Assembly (NCBI RefSeq): GCF_016862915.1
Contig: NZ_BONW01000001.1
Coordinates: forward strand, 248,001-312,000
DNA length: 64,000 nt
Source of the DNA: Plantactinospora endophytica
GTDB taxonomy: Bacteria; Actinomycetota; Actinomycetes; Mycobacteriales; Micromonosporaceae
Direction of reading: 5' to 3'
Position numbers and translations under genes: made by a program. The notes beneath the pieces are model-generated. The model searched no databases. It was not told where the DNA came from and saw only the letters and a program-made list of their open reading frames with translations. The number at the start of each line of letters is the position of its first letter. Position 1 is the first letter of the stretch. Below, one piece after another: positions 61,426 through 64,000 of this stretch.

Positions 61426-62847
61426 ATGTCGCAGGAGACGACCTACCTCGAACTGTCCGAAGCAGACGGTGGCTCGCACAAGTTCTACGAGGTGACCGTC
61501 GACGGCTCGGAGCTGACCGTCCGCTACGGCCGGATCGGTGACCAGGGACAGGTCAAGCGGACCAGCTTCGCCAATCCCGACCGGGCTCGGAAGGAGGCGG
61601 CCAAGAAGGTCGGGGAGAAGGTGCGCAAGGGCTACGCCCCGGCCGTACCCGGGCAGCGACAGAAGCGGTCGGTCTCGCGTCGGCAGATCGTCAGCACCCG
61701 CTCCACCGCCCGCCGGGCACCGGTGCTCTGGCGCTACGACTCGGGCGCCCCGGCGTTCGGCATCTTCGTCGACCGGCAGGGCTGCATGGTCGGCAACGAG
61801 CACGGCGTGATCACCACGCTCAACCACGACGCCGAGGTGGTCCAGCAGTACCGGCTGCCCGACGGGGTCAAGTGCATCGTCGCGGACGACGACTGGCGCT
61901 ACGCCGGCTGCGACGACGGCAACGTCTACGACATCTCCGGCAAGGTGCCCCGGCTGGCCTACCGGATCGCGCCGGACATCGACATCTACTGGCTCGACAT
62001 CTACGACGGCGTGCTCGGCGTCTCCGACTCCGGCGGCGGGATCGCCGCGATCGACCACGAGGACGAGTTCATCTGGCGACGGCAGGGCCACGGCTCGTCC
62101 GGCTGGATGGTGCGGTGCGACGTCGACGCCATCTACCACGGCGCCTCGAAGGGTGTGACCAGCTACGACTGGCGTACCGGGCAGCAGCGTTGGCACCAGC
62201 GGACCAGTCCGGTGCTGTTCGGCTGGCAGGAGCCGGGCGCGGTCTACGCCGGTACGTCGGCGAGCCAGGTGGCCCGGCTCAGCAAGCAGGGGCAGTCGGA
62301 GCGGATCTACCAGTGCGACGCCCCGATCTACTCCTGTGCCACCGCCCCGGGCGGCGAGTACGTCTTCGCCGGGGACAGTTCCTCCTCGGTCTACTGCTTC
62401 GACGCGGCCGGCAACCGGCTGTGGAAGCTCGGCACCGGGTGCGGTTCGGCCTACTCGATGCAGTACCACGAGCAGCGGCTCTACATCGTCACCACCACCG
62501 GCGCACTGGCCTGCATCGACGCCAGCGAGCCGGCGATCCACGCGGCACAGCAGGGCAGTGTGCCGGAGGTGGTGGACGTGAAGGCGCCACCCCGGATGCC
62601 GGCGGTGCTGCCGTCCACCACGGTCGAGATCACCCACGTGGCCGGCGACGGCGTGCTGGTGGAGTGCGTCGAGGAGGGCGGTCGGCTGCGGATCCACGTG
62701 CTCTCCGACGGATACCGGCGGGACTGGCTGGTGCAGTTCCCCAAGGGCATCCGCGAGCCCCGGGCCCGCTACCTGGTCAGCGAGGTACGCGAGTCGGGGC
62801 GGGGCGGCTTCTACCGGGCGTACGGCGACATCCGCCGGCTCGTCTGA
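61426..62847 (+). CDS. WGR-domain protein with a PQQ-like beta-propeller
   Basis: A 473-residue cytoplasmic protein. Residues about 1-75 are a WGR domain (K-F-Y-E-V-T-V-D-G, L-T-V-R-Y-G-R-I-G, Q-V-K-R-T-S-F), a fold known from PARPs and from bacterial MolR-like proteins that bind nucleic acid or protein partners. Residues about 100-470 form propeller blades (G-N-V-Y-D-I-S-G, V-T-S-Y-D-W-R-T-G-Q-Q-R-W, V-Y-C-F-D-A-A-G-N-R-L-W-K). No enzymatic domain is visible. It may be a scaffold or sensor. ATG 61426 has GGAGG upstream. It stands alone in the window. Confidence 0.87.
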   Translation: MSQETTYLELSEADGGSHKFYEVTVDGSELTVRYGRIGDQGQVKRTSFANPDRARKEAAKKVGEKVRKGYAPAVPGQRQKRSVSRRQIVSTRSTARRAPVLWRYDSGAPAFGIFVDRQGCMVGNEHGVITTLNHDAEVVQQYRLPDGVKCIVADDDWRYAGCDDGNVYDISGKVPRLAYRIAPDIDIYWLDIYDGVLGVSDSGGGIAAIDHEDEFIWRRQGHGSSGWMVRCDVDAIYHGASKGVTSYDWRTGQQRWHQRTSPVLFGWQEPGAVYAGTSASQVARLSKQGQSERIYQCDAPIYSCATAPGGEYVFAGDSSSSVYCFDAAGNRLWKLGTGCGSAYSMQYHEQRLYIVTTTGALACIDASEPAIHAAQQGSVPEVVDVKAPPRMPAVLPSTTVEITHVAGDGVLVECVEEGGRLRIHVLSDGYRRDWLVQFPKGIREPRARYLVSEVRESGRGGFYRAYGDIRRLV

Positions 62848-63069
62848 GCCGCTGCCCGCCGCGCACCACCACCGATCGCCGTACTCCCGCCCCATGGCAC
62901 GGTTTTCTTCTGCCGGCATTTCCGTATCTCCGGAACGGGACGTCGATCAGCCGGATCGGGAACTACACTGCTCGATGGCCGGGGTCCGGAAGTCCGGCAA
63001 CTGCCGCCATCGTCCGCGCTCGCCCCGACCGCTACGGCTTCTTCGAGAGACGGAAGGTCGTCGAGGCTG

Positions 63070-64000
63070 ATGCGTACGCCTGAGCCGGAACCACCTGTCC
63101 CGACCCGACCTGCCGAGGCCGCCGCCCCGGGCCTCGACCCGTTCCCGGTCGTCCCGCCCGAGGCGGCGGCGCTGGCGCCGGTGGACCCGATCCCGCCCGC
63201 TCCGCGCGGGCAGTGGATTCCACGGCAGGTCCCGAACGTCGAGGCGATTCGCCAGGCCGGCCGGGCGATGGCCGGCGGTGCGGCCCAGACCGCCGCCGCC
63301 GTCGCCGCCGGTGCGGCGCAGACCGCCGGGGCGGTGGCTGCCGGCGCGGCGCAGACGGCCGGGACTGTTGCCGCCGGTGCCGCGCAGACTGCTGGTGCGG
63401 TGGCCGCTGGCGCGGCGCAGACGGCCCGTACGGCCGCCACCCGGGGGAGCCGGCCGATCGTCAACCTCTTCGCCGGGATCGGCTACTTCTTCCGGGGCGT
63501 TGGGCGGTTCCTCCGCAGTCCGGTGCTCTGGTTCTACGCCCTGGCCCCGCTCGTGCTGCTGGCGTTGGTGCTGCTCGGGCTCGCGCACACCGTCGAGGCC
63601 GGTGCCGCCGTCGTGATCGGCTGGCTCACGTCCTTCGCCGAGAGCTGGCCACAGTGGATCCACAGCACCCTGGGCGAGATCCTGCACTGGGGCGTACGGA
63701 TAGCCGTGCACTTCGCCCTCGGCTATCTCGTACTGCCGCTGAGCATCGTGCTCGGCGCACCGTGCTACGTCATGCTCGCCCGGCGACTGGAACGCCGGCT
63801 CGGTCCGGTCGATCCAACGGCCGGTCCCACCCCGACACCCTCGTTGTGGCGGGCGTCCGGCGTCGCCGTCCGGCAGGCGGTCCTGATCACCCTGGCGGTC
63901 CACCTCGGCTGGCTGCTGCTCGTGCCGCTGCTGCTGGTTCCCGGACTCAACGTGTTCGTGGCGATCGGTACGGTGGCCGTCTTCAACGGCTTCCTCGTCG
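63070..64000 (+). CDS. EI24/CysZ-family membrane protein, 5' part
   Basis: A frame of 310 residues that runs off the window without a stop. Residues 1-65 are Pro/Ala-rich. Residues 68-122 are five 11-residue repeats of the form A-A-G-A-A-Q-T-A-G-A-V (DNA units of 33 bases, 63271-63435), likely one long amphipathic helix. From residue about 135 the protein has the EI24-type start (G-Y-F-F-R-G-V-G-R-F-L-R-S-P-V-L-W) and membrane helices (A-P-L-V-L-L-A-L-V-L-L-G; L-G-Y-L-V-L-P-L-S-I-V-L-G; H-L-G-W-L-L-L-V-P-L-L-L). CysZ members transport sulfate; actinobacterial EI24 proteins with such N-termini have no assigned role. ATG 63070 is preceded by GAGG. Confidence 0.8.
   Translation, partial: MRTPEPEPPVPTRPAEAAAPGLDPFPVVPPEAAALAPVDPIPPAPRGQWIPRQVPNVEAIRQAGRAMAGGAAQTAAAVAAGAAQTAGAVAAGAAQTAGTVAAGAAQTAGAVAAGAAQTARTAATRGSRPIVNLFAGIGYFFRGVGRFLRSPVLWFYALAPLVLLALVLLGLAHTVEAGAAVVIGWLTSFAESWPQWIHSTLGEILHWGVRIAVHFALGYLVLPLSIVLGAPCYVMLARRLERRLGPVDPTAGPTPTPSLWRASGVAVRQAVLITLAVHLGWLLLVPLLLVPGLNVFVAIGTVAVFNGFLV

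Noticed and set aside
62947-63903. Minus-strand frame with repeated A-V-C-A-A-P-A-A-T-A-P
   Set aside because: This is the antisense of the 33-bp repeats in the EI24-type gene, which has membrane helices and family likeness on the plus strand.

Overview
The window is a very GC-rich actinobacterial chromosome segment with frequent GTG starts and tightly packed genes. The gene set (an AfsR/SARP-type regulator, a complete conservon cvnABCDE, an MsiK-type shared sugar ABC ATPase, Hsp70-like proteins fused to propellers, a secreted pectate lyase battery) points to a filamentous actinomycete. I would guess Micromonosporaceae, but that placement is inference from gene style and not from a phylogenetic marker. 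There is no CRISPR array, rRNA or complete transposase; one tRNA gene is present.

Layout. 1-14.6 kb: the 3' end of a propeller protein, class I and class II fumarases flanking a large AfsR-type regulator, an IclR regulator, cysS-rlmB, and a second propeller protein fused to an Hsp70-like ATPase. 14.7-19.1 kb: a five-gene conservon (sensor kinase, Roadblock, DUF742, small GTPase, cytochrome P450), with a candidate promoter whose -10 lies inside an inverted repeat. 19.1-22.4 kb: a compact minus-strand operon of a dGTPase-like HD hydrolase, a CYTH-domain protein and a three-helix membrane protein with a degenerate GGDEF-like domain. This is the best candidate in the window for an undescribed nucleotide-based system.

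22.5-44.1 kb: a pectin/uronate utilisation region. A LacI repressor, sugar-binding lipoprotein, two permeases and a DUF624 protein form one operon. Divergent from it run an oxidoreductase, uronate isomerase, an L-fuconate-dehydratase-like enzyme, a fructuronate/mannitol-type reductase and a second oxidoreductase. Four secreted PL1 pectate lyase genes follow, carrying five PL1 catalytic domains, and then a convergent msiK. The 240-bp divergent control region holds two LacI-type operators placed on two facing candidate promoters, plus a near-perfect CebR-type box. The transporter has no ATPase of its own, so MsiK probably powers it. KDG kinase and KDPG aldolase are not in the window.

44.4-64 kb: tRNA-Thr(TGT); a TetR/short-chain-dehydrogenase pair with twin palindromic operators; a small phage-like cassette (M15-like zinc peptidase, single-helix coiled-coil protein, collagen-like protein); L-2-hydroxyglutarate oxidase; an operon of a pyrimidine-dimer-glycosylase-family protein and a carotenoid-type FAD oxidoreductase; an RCK-domain channel-like protein; a DUF4032 kinase-like protein; a PAP2 phosphatase and APC permease pair; a DUF3105 membrane protein; an LPVTG surface protein; a WGR-propeller protein; and the start of an EI24/CysZ-type membrane protein that runs off the end.
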